From contig CAZRMK010000047.1 in the NCBI GenBank assembly GCA_964601165.1, positions 1 to 15,356 on the forward strand: a stretch of 15,356 nucleotides of DNA, read 5' to 3'. Each line of letters starts with the position of its first letter. The stretch's first letter is position 1. The position numbers and the translations under genes are program-made. The DNA is from Thiosulfativibrio sp964601165. GTDB lineage: Bacteria > Pseudomonadota > Gammaproteobacteria > Thiomicrospirales > Thiomicrospiraceae. The notes under the pieces are model-generated. The model saw only the letters and a program-made list of their open reading frames with translations. It made no database searches and was not told where the DNA came from. This document shows positions 15,270-15,356 of this stretch, piece by piece.

Positions 15270-15294
15270 TTATAGCTCAAATCCTCATATAGTA

Positions 15295-15308
15295 CCTAAA
15301 TCCTGCAA
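15295..15308 (+). repeat. solitary left terminus of the repeat family, copy G
   Basis: CCTAAATCCTGCAA is identical to the first 14 bases of copies A, B and F, but the following sequence to the window end does not match the family interior. It is either a truncated end or the start of a rearranged copy extending past the window. No gene is seen from 15022 to 15356; that stretch holds the small inverted repeat and copies E, F and G. Confidence 0.55.
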
Positions 15309-15356
15309 AATTCTATCTCATTTTACTCTCGTGACTAACTCGTGCAAAGGTCTCTA

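Noticed and set aside
3219..15308. CRISPR array made of the repeated CCTAAATCC sequences
   Set aside because: The copies are kilobases apart, vary in length, are palindromic with inverted ends, and have genes rather than short unique spacers between them.

Overview
The window is an AT-rich stretch from a Gram-negative bacterium. FtsZ, FtsL, MraZ and MurE resemble gammaproteobacterial versions, and MurE carries the DNPR motif for meso-diaminopimelate. A flavoprotein of the sulfide:quinone oxidoreductase (SQR) family next to the division cluster suggests a sulfur oxidiser. A free-living or symbiotic SUP05/Thioglobus-like or Thiotrichales-like lineage would fit, but that placement is inference. 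All genes are on the + strand.

Positions 74-12861 hold the first part of the dcw (division and cell wall) cluster: mraZ, rsmH, ftsZ, ftsL, ftsI, murE, murF, mraY, murD, ftsW, murG. A near-consensus sigma70 promoter (TTGACA, 17 bp, TATAGT) lies directly upstream. It runs into three to four 10-bp-phased MraZ operator boxes that reach the mraZ start. MurE, MurF and MurD build the UDP-MurNAc-pentapeptide. MraY and MurG turn it into lipid I and lipid II. FtsW and FtsI polymerise and crosslink septal peptidoglycan, FtsL is part of the divisome, and FtsZ forms the ring that directs it. Genes from murF to murG are tightly coupled, with overlaps of 1-4 nt or a 10-nt gap. Two departures from the usual order stand out. 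ftsZ sits between rsmH and ftsL instead of at the distal end after ftsA, and the cluster stops at murG, with no murC, ddl, ftsQ or ftsA.

Positions 12862-13292 are noncoding: an old, diverged copy of a palindromic repeat, then an AT-rich upstream region. Positions 13293-15021 hold a twin-arginine-exported SQR-like flavoprotein and a small three-helix membrane protein that I do not recognise.

The most unusual content is a family of palindromic, MITE-like elements with inverted ends CCTAAATCCTGCAAGTG. I see two copies of 161 bp with no gaps between them, one diverged copy of about 165 bp, one internally deleted 70-bp copy, two minimal 32-bp palindromes, and one solitary end. All lie in gene junctions. 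In two cases the element forms the end of a gene: it supplies the ftsI stop codon, and it encodes the last nine residues and stop of murE. One full-length copy is flanked by a perfect 5-bp direct repeat. No transposase is encoded in the window.
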